A stretch of 64,000 nt of DNA. Origin: CAIZGX01 sp964511555. Lineage in GTDB: Bacteria > Bacteroidota > Bacteroidia > Flavobacteriales_D > Sanyastnellaceae. The DNA is taken from assembly GCA_964511555.1 (NCBI GenBank), contig CAZEFR010000006.1:19197-83196 (forward strand), read 5' to 3'. How positions within the stretch are numbered: the stretch's first letter is position 1; each line of letters begins with the position of its first letter. The notes beneath the pieces are model-generated. The model saw only the letters and a program-made list of their open reading frames with translations, was not told where the DNA came from and did no database searches. A program made the position numbers and the translations under genes. Of the stretch, positions 52,610 through 61,804 are shown one piece after another.

Positions 52610-53157
52610 TGCGTTTATACGCACTTCTAGTTTTTTCATTTTTAACACTTGCCGTTAATGCACAATTAACGCAGTTTCTTATTCTGCGAAAGCACGTAGG
52701 ATTCGGATACAAGACAAGTGAACCTGGACGCGAAGTGAAGGCTTTAATTCTTCACTCGACCTTCAACGCATCATTTCCAAACACCCAACAGCCCGATACA
52801 TTTTCTGTGGAAGGTGTGTTGAAGCAATTTGAGCAATACGGCGTGGCAGCCCATTACTTAATTGGAAGAGACGGCCAAGTTTATGAATTAGTAGAACCGA
52901 ACAACGTAGCTTATCACGCTGGAAAGAGTCAACTTCCCGACGGGACAACCGCTGTTAATTCATGTTCCATTGGGATTGAAATCATGTGCACCTACACTGT
53001 TGGTCCGAACGAGGCACAATACGCATCGCTTCGAAAGTTGATTGACCAACTCGATGCGAACTATAAGTTCAAGTACATCCTTGGACACTTCGACATTGCG
53101 CCAGGAAGAAAAACCGATCCTTGGCATTTCAAGGATAACGGATTTTTCAGGAGATAA
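52609..53157 (+). CDS. N-acetylmuramoyl-L-alanine amidase, Amidase_2 family
   Basis: The 182-residue product begins at ATG 52609 (TAATG overlap with purS) with a signal peptide ending near AVNAQ. The zinc amidase core shows His49 in ALILHSTFN, the substrate-strand YLIGRDGQVYELVEPNNVAYHAGKS, IGIEIMCTY and the late zinc/catalytic group His160...Asp170 in LGHFDIAPGRKTDPW. It would cleave the bond between MurNAc and the peptide stem in the periplasm, for remodelling or recycling. It is not of the AmiA/B/C type, so it is not the obvious partner of the EnvC-like protein. Confidence 0.92.
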   Translation: MRLYALLVFSFLTLAVNAQLTQFLILRKHVGFGYKTSEPGREVKALILHSTFNASFPNTQQPDTFSVEGVLKQFEQYGVAAHYLIGRDGQVYELVEPNNVAYHAGKSQLPDGTTAVNSCSIGIEIMCTYTVGPNEAQYASLRKLIDQLDANYKFKYILGHFDIAPGRKTDPWHFKDNGFFRR

Positions 53158-53211
53158 AAATTCCTATTCCGCATTTTTTCGTAACTTCCTTTCCCAAACC
53201 TAGCCGTTTCT

Positions 53212-56200
53212 ATGAAAAAGATTTTACTTGCACTTGCACTTATTGCGTCTGTTCAGACATTTGCTCAAACTCCATCGAACGACATTTGTGCCAACGCTAT
53301 TGAGCTTATTCCTAATGCTCCTGCAATTGCTTCGAGTAATTTAAATACGGTTACTGAAGGAACCAGTCCAAGTTGTGGGGTTGGCGCAGGTGCACCCATA
53401 AAAGATGTCTGGTACAAATTCACCTTTTCGGGCGGAACACTCACTCTACGCACATTTCTAGGAACACTCACAGATACGCGCATTGCCGTCTATTCCTCAT
53501 GTACCTCTGCACTATTGCTGTGCAATGACGATGCTGCAGGACTTGGCCTCGCGTCTCAGTTAGTTATGTCGTGTCCAACGCTAACTGTTGGATCTACATA
53601 CTACGTCCAAGTGGGCGGTTACAACAACCTGCAAGGAAATTTCTCTATTCAACTAACGCAAGCCGACATAGTAGGGTGCACAGATCCTTCTGCGGGAAAT
53701 TACAATGCATGCGCAACAGTCGATAATGGTCTATGCAATATTTTCATGCCCAACGAAACATGCGCAACAGCAGCAGTATTCATTCCGAACAGCGGGGCAA
53801 TTGTTACAAACAACAACAACGTTGCTGCGGGACCAACCCCTGGGTGTGGTGGATCCATTCGCGACATTTGGTATTCATTCGTTTATCAGGGCGGAAATGT
53901 TACCATTCAGACCAGCGCTACCACAGGAACTGGACCTGCTCTGACAGATACACAAATTGCAGTTTACAACGCCTGCAACGGTTCCATTATCGCCTGCGAT
54001 GACGATGACAATACTGGAAATTATTCTCTCGTAAAATTTGGATGTCCCATTGGAAACGGAACGGCCGGAGCCAATGAAGATGACTATCTCGTTATTGGAC
54101 AGACCTACTACGTGCAAGTGGGCGGATACAACAGTACCATGGGTGAATTTAATTTCAACATAACCACAACAACGGTTTCTGGATGCACTAACGCTAATGC
54201 AACAAACTACAACTCTTGTGCAACAGTTGATGACGGCACATGTGAATTTCCGGCCTTAGCATCCGATTTCAATTATTATCCTTCAGGAACGAATTGCATG
54301 AATTTTCAATTCAACAATACTTCAACCGGAAATGCCACCTCTTTTGAATGGACCTTTCCAAGCGGCTGCGTTCCTTCAACTTCAACATTGGAAGATCCAA
54401 CAACAACTTTCTCTGCTGTTGGAATGTTCCCTGTAACGCTTACAACCTACGATCCGCAAGGAAATAGCAACAGCGTTACCTTAAATGTAATTGTAACGAG
54501 TGGACACAATTTAACAGTTGACCTCACAACAGATAATCTTCCGCAACAAACTTCATGGAAGGTTTTCAATCACGAAAATCTGGTTGTGCAACAAGGAACG
54601 AGCAACGATGCCAACTTCTGCATAAGCAACAATTGTCACCGCGTAGAGATATACGACACAGGTGGAAATGGATTGTGCTGCGCGAACGGTGCTGGTAACT
54701 ACAACATTTATTTAGATGGAAATTCCGTTGCGACAGGCGCTTCTTTTGGCGCGCTTGCAACCATACAAGTAAACTGTCCGCAAGGAACAAGCTGCGATAA
54801 TGCCATTGTTGCTAATCTCGGATTGAACGCTGTGCCTGCTCCGAATTCGTGGTACGAGTTCACCCCATCTGTGAATGGGCAATATCAGGTTTCAACCTGC
54901 GGATTAGCGGGATGCGACACTAAGATTTGGTTATACGACTACTGCAATATGGCTTTATTCGACAATACGAATGAGGCTACTTACACATTCAATGATGATC
55001 TGTGTGGTATAGAAGCGGAAATTACACCGTACCTAGAAGGAGGCATGACTTACTACATTCGTGTAGGAGACGACGGTGGAGCATGCGGACTAGATGCTTT
55101 TCAGGTATTATTCGAATACATGGGACCTATTGTTGGATGTATGGATTTGAACGCATGCAACTATAGCCCTTTGGCTGAAGAACCCGCTTTGTGTTACTAC
55201 AATGGAGATCCGAATTGTTCTAACATTGGTCCTGATTTACTTGTAGAAGGAAATTTACTGTACTCTTCACTCTACCAAACTACCTTAACCTCACAAGACG
55301 GGTGTTTGGTGAATGAAGGATGTTTGCAAGGTTTAGGCACAAGACAAGTTGTGCGTTTCTCTACACGTATTGACAACATTGGTAACCTTGACTATTTCAT
55401 TGGAGTGCCGAATGTAGCTAATCCACAATTCGTTTTCGACCCTTGTCACAACCACTATCACTATGCCGGCTATGCAGAATATTTATTGTACGATTCGAAC
55501 GGAAACCTCATGCCGGAAATCGGATTTAAAAATGGATTTTGTGTTCTAGACATTGGTTGCGTATCTGGAGTAGCGAAATACGGATGCGGAAACATGGGTA
55601 TTACAGCCGGATGTTACGACATCTATAGCTCCGGTTTAAGTTGTCAGTGGATAGACGTTACCAATGTGCCTGCAGGAACGTATCACTTGGTGGTAAGAAC
55701 CAACTGGGACCAAGATCCAGATGCACTGGGTAACTACGAATTGCGTTACGACAACAACTGGGCACAAGTATGTATTTCATTCGAACGCGATGCGATGAAC
55801 AACATCATAAACTTCGTTAAACTTCCAATGGGATCATGCCCTGAAATCGTTGACTGCGTGGGACAATTGTTTGGTAACGCACAGCCAGATTGTCTTGGCA
55901 ACTGTCCTGCCGAAATGAAAAAAGGAGATTTAAATGAAGACTTAAGCTACAGTCAGGCAGATATTGACCTGTACGGAAACAGTGCTGTTTACTCTGATTT
56001 AACTGCCTCTATATGCAATGACTTAAACAGTGATAACGACATAAGTATTGCCGACGCTGCCTACCTTGAAGCTTGTATTCATGCAAATGTAGACGAAGGT
56101 ATTGCACCTGGTTTAATGCAGCCTTGCCCTTGGGATCCTGAAATTATAGACGGATCTCAGACTGTTACCCTTGGCGTTACGAACGTGAATGCTTCTCAGG

Positions 56201-57636
56201 GTTATTTCGACGTTACCATTACCAACCCGAACGGAGAAATAAATGCCCTTCAGTTCGATATAGGCGGGGCTTCAATTGCAAACGTAACCTCGCTACTTCC
56301 TATAACAACATGGTCTGCTGTTATTTACAAAGAACTTGGCGGAGTGAAAATTGGTGCACTTGGACACCTTGGTAGTATGATACCCGTTCACTACACTCCC
56401 ACACCAATTCTTCGCGTATATGTTGAATCGTTTACCGGAGGCGATGTGTGCATTGCCGCTTTCGATGAAGCTTTGAACATATTCATTCACAACGTGCTTA
56501 CTGAAGTTGGTCCGTGTATGCCTGTGCAATACCTTGCGGCAGGTGCAACATTCAACAACGTTTCTTGTGTGAATTATCCCGTTCATTTCATAGACAACAC
56601 GAACAACAATCCAACCTCTTGGAACTGGTTATTCCCAGGGGGCGTTCCTAGCTCTTCTTCGTTGCAAAATCCGTATGTCATGTACACCACTCCAGGAGAA
56701 TACAACGTAACACTTATGGTAACAAACGGAATTGCTAACGACAGCATAACTTGGACGGGAGCAATTACGGTTTCGAACGAAATAACTTTTTATGCAGATG
56801 CAGACGGAGACGGTTTTGGTGATCCGCAAAACCTAACTACAGGATGCGAGATGCCTGACGGATTTGTAACTAACGGAAACGATTGCAACGATAACAGTTC
56901 ATTCATTACAACCAATGCAGATTTAGACGGTGATGGGTTTTTCTCTTGCGTTGACGATTGCAACGATGGAAACGCTCTGGCATATCCAGGTGCACAAGAA
57001 TTGTGTAACAATTTAGATGACAACTGTGATGGCACTATCGACGAAGGATTCGATGCAGACGGAGATGGTTATTCAGCATGCGCGGGAGACTGTGATGATA
57101 ACAACGCTGGAATGAATCCGGGTGCAACAGAATTCTGCAACGACATTGACGACAACTGTAACGGAGCTATAGATGAAGGATTGGGACAAGCGTATTACAT
57201 GGACATTGACGGCGACGGTTACGGAGCCGGAGTAATTCAGTATTCTTGCACCATACCAACAGGAGCAGCTACAAACAACGACGATTGTAACGATGCGAAT
57301 CCTGCCATTAGTCCTTCTGCTGTTGAGACTGTTGATGGAATAGACAACGACTGCGACGGATACATTGACGAAACTTCTGTTTACACCTACACATTGAATG
57401 AAATTGGATTAAACCTTTATCCGAATCCAACTTCAAGTGATTTGAATATTGAATTGAACGCCCACGCGGGAAATGTTTCTGTGCAAGTGAAAGATGTTTC
57501 TGGAAAGAATATTTCGAACTTCCAATTCAACAGCATGCGCTATTCAGTGAATGTTTCTGATTTCGCACCTGGACTTTACGAGTTCATTTTCCGAACAGAA
57601 AATTCATTCACGGTTAAGCGCGTAGTGGTGGAATAA
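53212..57636 (+). CDS. T9SS-secreted multidomain protein with lysyl oxidase domain
   Basis: This 1474-residue protein has a signal peptide (1-19), two beta-sandwich domains (about 21-153 and 178-321) each followed by a GCTDPxAxNYN-type Cys repeat, a PKD domain (about 347-425), a further pair of beta domains (to about 640) and a third Cys repeat. Then follows a lysyl oxidase domain (about 678-870): copper ligands His746/His748/His750 in DPCHNHYHY, and Lys773 (GFKNGFC) and Tyr805 (GCYDIY) at the positions of the human LOX cofactor pair, with CQWIDVTNVPAGTYHL after them. Next are dockerin-like EF-hands (about 904-960), a cohesin-like domain (about 982-1103), a second PKD domain, MopE-type DxDGDG repeats (about 1193-1387) and a type-A T9SS sorting domain. 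It is probably a surface amine oxidase; substrate unknown. Confidence 0.9.
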   Translation: MKKILLALALIASVQTFAQTPSNDICANAIELIPNAPAIASSNLNTVTEGTSPSCGVGAGAPIKDVWYKFTFSGGTLTLRTFLGTLTDTRIAVYSSCTSALLLCNDDAAGLGLASQLVMSCPTLTVGSTYYVQVGGYNNLQGNFSIQLTQADIVGCTDPSAGNYNACATVDNGLCNIFMPNETCATAAVFIPNSGAIVTNNNNVAAGPTPGCGGSIRDIWYSFVYQGGNVTIQTSATTGTGPALTDTQIAVYNACNGSIIACDDDDNTGNYSLVKFGCPIGNGTAGANEDDYLVIGQTYYVQVGGYNSTMGEFNFNITTTTVSGCTNANATNYNSCATVDDGTCEFPALASDFNYYPSGTNCMNFQFNNTSTGNATSFEWTFPSGCVPSTSTLEDPTTTFSAVGMFPVTLTTYDPQGNSNSVTLNVIVTSGHNLTVDLTTDNLPQQTSWKVFNHENLVVQQGTSNDANFCISNNCHRVEIYDTGGNGLCCANGAGNYNIYLDGNSVATGASFGALATIQVNCPQGTSCDNAIVANLGLNAVPAPNSWYEFTPSVNGQYQVSTCGLAGCDTKIWLYDYCNMALFDNTNEATYTFNDDLCGIEAEITPYLEGGMTYYIRVGDDGGACGLDAFQVLFEYMGPIVGCMDLNACNYSPLAEEPALCYYNGDPNCSNIGPDLLVEGNLLYSSLYQTTLTSQDGCLVNEGCLQGLGTRQVVRFSTRIDNIGNLDYFIGVPNVANPQFVFDPCHNHYHYAGYAEYLLYDSNGNLMPEIGFKNGFCVLDIGCVSGVAKYGCGNMGITAGCYDIYSSGLSCQWIDVTNVPAGTYHLVVRTNWDQDPDALGNYELRYDNNWAQVCISFERDAMNNIINFVKLPMGSCPEIVDCVGQLFGNAQPDCLGNCPAEMKKGDLNEDLSYSQADIDLYGNSAVYSDLTASICNDLNSDNDISIADAAYLEACIHANVDEGIAPGLMQPCPWDPEIIDGSQTVTLGVTNVNASQGYFDVTITNPNGEINALQFDIGGASIANVTSLLPITTWSAVIYKELGGVKIGALGHLGSMIPVHYTPTPILRVYVESFTGGDVCIAAFDEALNIFIHNVLTEVGPCMPVQYLAAGATFNNVSCVNYPVHFIDNTNNNPTSWNWLFPGGVPSSSSLQNPYVMYTTPGEYNVTLMVTNGIANDSITWTGAITVSNEITFYADADGDGFGDPQNLTTGCEMPDGFVTNGNDCNDNSSFITTNADLDGDGFFSCVDDCNDGNALAYPGAQELCNNLDDNCDGTIDEGFDADGDGYSACAGDCDDNNAGMNPGATEFCNDIDDNCNGAIDEGLGQAYYMDIDGDGYGAGVIQYSCTIPTGAATNNDDCNDANPAISPSAVETVDGIDNDCDGYIDETSVYTYTLNEIGLNLYPNPTSSDLNIELNAHAGNVSVQVKDVSGKNISNFQFNSMRYSVNVSDFAPGLYEFIFRTENSFTVKRVVVE

Positions 57637-57700
57637 ACTTTTGGTCCAATGTTTGAAATTTCGAAACGAAAGTTCCGTTAACTAAAAACAAAACGACTTT

Positions 57701-58522
57701 ATGAAACACCTATTCTTGTTTACAGCATTGTCAGTGGGAGCGCTGAACATGCTTGGCCAAAGTTCTAAACCTACGCCCGTTAAAGTTGAAAATTTACCTG
57801 TGCATGCCTTGCGCAGCATTAACAATAGCGCCTTCACATCTGGAGAAAAATCTACCTACCGCATTCACTATGGAATAGTAGATGCCGGAGTTGCTACTAT
57901 TTCTGTTGAAGAGGGAAATAAAAAATTCGCGGGAAGAGATACCTACCACATTGTAGGAGAAGGACACAGCACCGGATCGTTCGATTGGTTTTTTAAGGTT
58001 CGCGATAAGTACGAATCATATGTAGACAAGCAAGGGATTTTCCCTTATCAATTCAAACGCAATTGCGATGAGGGTGGCTATGTTATTATGCAAGACTACT
58101 TCTTCTTTCAACACAAGCATGCGTTCAAGAATAGAAAAAACGAGGGATACCTCGCGCCTGCTTTTGTTCAGGACATGATGAGTGCCGCGTTCTATGCTCG
58201 CACCATGGACTTCACGAATACAAAACAAGGAGATATCATAACCATTGAAACGTTGGTAGACGATGAAATCTATCGCTTGAAAATGCGCTATGTTGGAAAA
58301 GAAACGGTAAGCGTAGACGCAGGAACATTCAAATGTTTGCGCTTCGCACCCGTGGTTCAGAAGGGACGTATTTTCAAAGATCCCAATGACCTAGCCGTAT
58401 GGGTAACAGACGATGCACATCATCTACCAATTATGGCGCAAGCCAAAATCAAAGTCGGATCTATTAAAATGGAATTGCAACAATTCCAAGGCGTAGATAT
58501 CTGGGCTGTGAAAACTAAATAG
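57701..58522 (+). CDS. DUF3108 periplasmic protein
   Basis: The 273-residue product has a signal peptide (to about MLGQ) and the DUF3108 pattern: NNSAFTSGEKSTYRIHYGIVDAGVATISVEE (over two strands, about 42-72), YHIVGEGHSTGSFDWFFKVRDKYESYVD, QDYFFFQHKHAF and LAVWVTDDAHHLPIMAQAKIKVGSIKMEL near the end. The fold is expected to be an all-beta, lipocalin-like periplasmic domain. Function of the family is unknown. It follows the lysyl oxidase gene by 64 bases, which contain only a weak TTTCG-AAA-CGAAA inverted repeat and no terminator, and its end overlaps the convergent RidA gene by eight bases. Confidence 0.88.
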   Translation: MKHLFLFTALSVGALNMLGQSSKPTPVKVENLPVHALRSINNSAFTSGEKSTYRIHYGIVDAGVATISVEEGNKKFAGRDTYHIVGEGHSTGSFDWFFKVRDKYESYVDKQGIFPYQFKRNCDEGGYVIMQDYFFFQHKHAFKNRKNEGYLAPAFVQDMMSAAFYARTMDFTNTKQGDIITIETLVDDEIYRLKMRYVGKETVSVDAGTFKCLRFAPVVQKGRIFKDPNDLAVWVTDDAHHLPIMAQAKIKVGSIKMELQQFQGVDIWAVKTK

Positions 58523-58940
58523 TAGCAATACACTTCAACTCAATCGCAATTGGCGATGGAAGGGCGTTAATCTCTACAGTTGTTCTGCAGGGATTAGCGT
58601 CCTTGAAGTATTCAGCATACAGTCTATTGTAGGTTTGGAAGTCGCGCTTCATGTTCACCAAGAACACTGTAACGTCTACCAAGTTCTCCCACTTCGAACC
58701 GCTCGCATCTAAAATTGCTCGTACGTTATCAAATACGTTTCTGCACTGCGCTTCAAAATCGAATTCAATAAAATTTCCGAATTTATCTAACTTCAATCCA
58801 GGTACTCCTGTGTCGTTCGCATCGCTACCCGCAATGCGCGGACCAACACCTGAAAGAAATAAAAGGTTTCCTACTCTTCTTGCGTGTGGATAAGCACCAA
58901 CAGGTTTCGGAGCGTTATCAGTTGAAATGATTTCAGACAT
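58515..58940 (-). CDS. RidA family enamine/imine deaminase
   Basis: RidA proteins hydrolyse reactive enamine/imine intermediates, mainly 2-aminoacrylate, protecting pyridoxal-phosphate enzymes. The 141-residue protein has the trimeric fold's VGNLLFLSGVGPR, the FEAQCRNVFDNVRAILDASGSKWENLVDVTVFLVNM region and the conserved arginine in NPCRTTVEINALPSPIAIELKCIA. Length is slightly above the usual 125-130 because of an insert around GSDANDTGVPGLKLDKFGNF, a feature of one RidA subgroup. It lies eight bases downstream of the BNR-repeat gene on the same strand. Confidence 0.9.
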   Translation of the reverse strand: MSEIISTDNAPKPVGAYPHARRVGNLLFLSGVGPRIAGSDANDTGVPGLKLDKFGNFIEFDFEAQCRNVFDNVRAILDASGSKWENLVDVTVFLVNMKRDFQTYNRLYAEYFKDANPCRTTVEINALPSPIAIELKCIATI

Positions 58941-58948
58941 AATTCGAA

Positions 58949-61708
58949 TTATTTTGTGACTACAAATTTACCGGTTCTCTTGGTGCTTCCCGATTTCAAT
59001 TGATAAATAAATGTTCCTGCATATGCAGCTTCCCACGAAAGTTGCTCTCTTCCAATTGCCTTCCATTGCTTCGTATTCAGCAATTTTCCATCTAACGAAT
59101 AAATATTCATCTCGGTCATTTCTCCGGGCATCAATTGCATGTTGAAATGAATTTCATTTACTGTTGGATTAGGGAAAGCTGAAACCGTTACCATGCGTTC
59201 TGCCAATGCTTCAACAGAGACTTCCGGAACAACAGGTAGGTTCGCAGTATATATTCCATTTGCATGTGTAGCTACTGCAACTGTGCCGTCGAACGGACGT
59301 GAAGTAATCATGTTTACTACAGCATTTCCTATTGTGCTTGCTCCTTCCATTTGCCAAACGGTGCTTTCGCCATTCAACTCGGTAGTACTGAATAAACCAG
59401 CGCTGGTTCCAGCTAAATAAATAGTGGGTGAGCTCGGGTAAATTTCAACCCAATACACTGCCGGACCGTTTCCTGTTCCATCTGCATTCTCCTCAAGGTT
59501 TCCACTTACATTCAACCACGATGCGCCTGCATCGGTTGAGTGAAAAATACTTTTCTTGTTGAAGTTGGAAAAACTTACCATGACTTCGTTTGCATTCAAG
59601 TCGTTGGTGCTTACCGCCGACGTGTAGGAATTCGTTGGAAACACCGATGAAGAAATAATTGTTTTAACGGGTGTTCCATATAGGTCTGTCAACTTAAACA
59701 GTCTCCCGGCGGTAGTGCCATAATACAAAACGCTATTATCTGTGTAGGCCATATCTAGGCATGAAATGCTTCCTTGGGTAAGAGTTATGGTACTCGAAGG
59801 TATGTTGGTCCAATCGTCGGTGTTGCGCGCGGTTGGATAGTTTCCTGTCACAGATATAGTATCAACACGATCGAGGTACCAAATCATTTTATTTCCAGCA
59901 ATGAAAAGTCTGTTGGTCCACGGATCTAAAAGCAAAGGATTAATGAACAACGCAGCTGGGCCGTTTTCGGCATCTATTCGCTCAGTTCCTGTAAGATTGC
60001 CGTTTGCATCGATTGATTTTTTGAAGATGCGGCCACTCTGCGAACTTGTAATCACGAAGTCTGCACCGAAAGGAATGGCGCAATGCGCTCCATCATCTGC
60101 ATGCATTTCTCTCCAAGGTGATGTTGCATCTGAGGTATGCGTTAACCACGTTCCGTTGTCTTGCATTCCACCCATGAGGAACTGGCTGTTCGTGTTGCCT
60201 GGTTCAAGTGCCACCGTATAAAATTGTGACGTTAGATAACCGTTGTTCAAAGACTGCCATGCCACACTGTCTGCAGTAATGTCTGCGGAATAGCGCACGC
60301 CACCGTCGTTCAAACTGTACATTCCCAGGTTATTTTCAGGATCGAAAGCCATGAGGTGCTGATCCGGGTGATGCTCTGCGTATACATAATCCCACGGTGC
60401 GGGCACATTGCAACGGTATCCGCCTATCCAATCCACTGAAGTTGAAGTTGCGAATGCATCGGTGCTGCGATGAAGATTGGTTCCTCCAATGAACACAAGA
60501 TCTGGAATTGTCGGATGATGGGCAATGCACATATCGAAACTGAACTGCGTTTTAAACGTGGCGAAATCGTAGCTAATTCCTGTAAAAAGTTGACAAGGAA
60601 TGGAAGGAAGATTTGCCGATCGGTTCTCCCAACTTCCATCTAACCCATTGCCATTTCCGCCAAGATAGGTGTACTTGTAGAAGAAGTGATCTATTGGATA
60701 GAACGTGTTGTTAATGGTTTCACCCAAGAAATAAATTTCGTTTTCGTTTTGCGGATTCGCACACATCACCGTTCTTCTCAGATTTGCGATTTGCGGCAAC
60801 ACGGGGGAAATTTCCGTCCAATTGAATCCGTCTGTGCTTCTGAAAAAACCTCCGCCGTTGGTGTTGTTGTCGCTGAAACTGGCGTACAAGACTCCGCTAG
60901 GAGTCATCATAATATCTACAAACTCGCTAGGACTTGATGTGAATCCGAGCACTTGCGTCCACGAGTTTCCTCCGTCGTTGCTTCGAATTACGCCGTTGAA
61001 TACTGCCGCATACACCACATCTTCGTTCAGGTTGGTGTGATCTGTAATAACGTTCCAAACAAAATCATAACTTCCATTTTGAAGAACGTTTTGCGGAGTT
61101 CCGCTCATGGTTGAAGTTAGCTGAAACCACGATTCTCCGTTGTCTGTGCTCTTCCACATACCGTCTCCACTTAGCAAGGCGGTGAATGAAGTTCCTGAAA
61201 CCACGCCGTAAAACTCTTCACCCGAACCGTAGTACCACGTGTTCTCATGTCCCGGACGTTTATCTTGAGTAATACAGCTTACGCTTTGCAATTGCTCAGG
61301 TGAGGTAGTCTTCACCCAAGACTGTCCTCTGTTCAAGGAATTCCACATTCCTCCGGTTACAGAACCTGCTATCAGGTGGTTGCTGTTCAAGACATCAACA
61401 GCGAAAGCGCGAGTTCTTCCACCAATATTGTAGGGGCCTCTCGATGTCCAATTGTAACTTCTATCTGCAACGCGAGGCAGGCGATTCGCGAAGTTCACGC
61501 AACGCTCGAAAATTCCTTCAGGAACTATTCCTGTTTCAGGATCGCGGTTACGCATGTATTCAAAATATTTTCTGCTGGAAGAATTAACGCCATGTCCTTC
61601 TTCCATTACACTGCCTGAAAATTTTAATTTCGAAGCGGAAGGAATGAAAAAGTAAGCACCAAGAACTGCGAGTAAAGCAATTGAAAAAGAAAGTAGAGTC
61701 GAACGCAT
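58949..61708 (-). CDS. BNR/sortilin-like repeat protein with T9SS sorting domain
   Basis: I prefer ATG 61708, which begins a membrane/signal segment (STLLSFSIALLAVLGAYFF) and gives 919 residues. The body is a large beta-propeller of BNR/Asp-box repeats (SLNRGQSWVKT, STDNGESWFQL, SNDGGNSWTQV, STDAGASWLNV), as in sortilin/VPS10-type and exo-glycosidase-like propellers. No catalytic residues of sialidases are evident. The C-terminal 75 residues form a type-A T9SS sorting domain: VSAFPNPTVNEIHFN, MNIYSLDGKLLN and the closing KRTGKFVVTK. It should be exported across the outer membrane and attached to or released from the surface. A TAnnTTTG box lies 18 bases before the chosen start. Confidence 0.9.
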   Translation of the reverse strand: MRSTLLSFSIALLAVLGAYFFIPSASKLKFSGSVMEEGHGVNSSSRKYFEYMRNRDPETGIVPEGIFERCVNFANRLPRVADRSYNWTSRGPYNIGGRTRAFAVDVLNSNHLIAGSVTGGMWNSLNRGQSWVKTTSPEQLQSVSCITQDKRPGHENTWYYGSGEEFYGVVSGTSFTALLSGDGMWKSTDNGESWFQLTSTMSGTPQNVLQNGSYDFVWNVITDHTNLNEDVVYAAVFNGVIRSNDGGNSWTQVLGFTSSPSEFVDIMMTPSGVLYASFSDNNTNGGGFFRSTDGFNWTEISPVLPQIANLRRTVMCANPQNENEIYFLGETINNTFYPIDHFFYKYTYLGGNGNGLDGSWENRSANLPSIPCQLFTGISYDFATFKTQFSFDMCIAHHPTIPDLVFIGGTNLHRSTDAFATSTSVDWIGGYRCNVPAPWDYVYAEHHPDQHLMAFDPENNLGMYSLNDGGVRYSADITADSVAWQSLNNGYLTSQFYTVALEPGNTNSQFLMGGMQDNGTWLTHTSDATSPWREMHADDGAHCAIPFGADFVITSSQSGRIFKKSIDANGNLTGTERIDAENGPAALFINPLLLDPWTNRLFIAGNKMIWYLDRVDTISVTGNYPTARNTDDWTNIPSSTITLTQGSISCLDMAYTDNSVLYYGTTAGRLFKLTDLYGTPVKTIISSSVFPTNSYTSAVSTNDLNANEVMVSFSNFNKKSIFHSTDAGASWLNVSGNLEENADGTGNGPAVYWVEIYPSSPTIYLAGTSAGLFSTTELNGESTVWQMEGASTIGNAVVNMITSRPFDGTVAVATHANGIYTANLPVVPEVSVEALAERMVTVSAFPNPTVNEIHFNMQLMPGEMTEMNIYSLDGKLLNTKQWKAIGREQLSWEAAYAGTFIYQLKSGSTKRTGKFVVTK

Positions 61709-61726
61709 CTCAAAAGGTTTAATGTT

Positions 61727-61734
61727 CAAATATA
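61727..61734 (-). promoter_or_regulatory. Candidate -7 element TATATTTG for the BNR-repeat gene
   Basis: Exact TAnnTTTG match on the minus strand, ending 18 bases before ATG 61708, in the 96-base divergent spacer. The nearest TTG (61751-61749) is only 14 bases away. On the plus strand TATTTTCG at 61793-61800, one base off consensus, precedes the repeat-protein ATG at 61805. Confidence 0.42.
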
Positions 61735-61804
61735 AGCCTTGCAATGTTCAATAAAACAGGTTCTTTGGTGTTTTACATTCGTCGGGACCCATTATTTTCG
61801 AACC

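Noticed and set aside
57659..57671. Terminator after the lysyl oxidase gene (TTTCG-AAA-CGAAA)
   Set aside because: The stem is five AT-rich pairs without a following T-tract, so it does not meet a terminator pattern.
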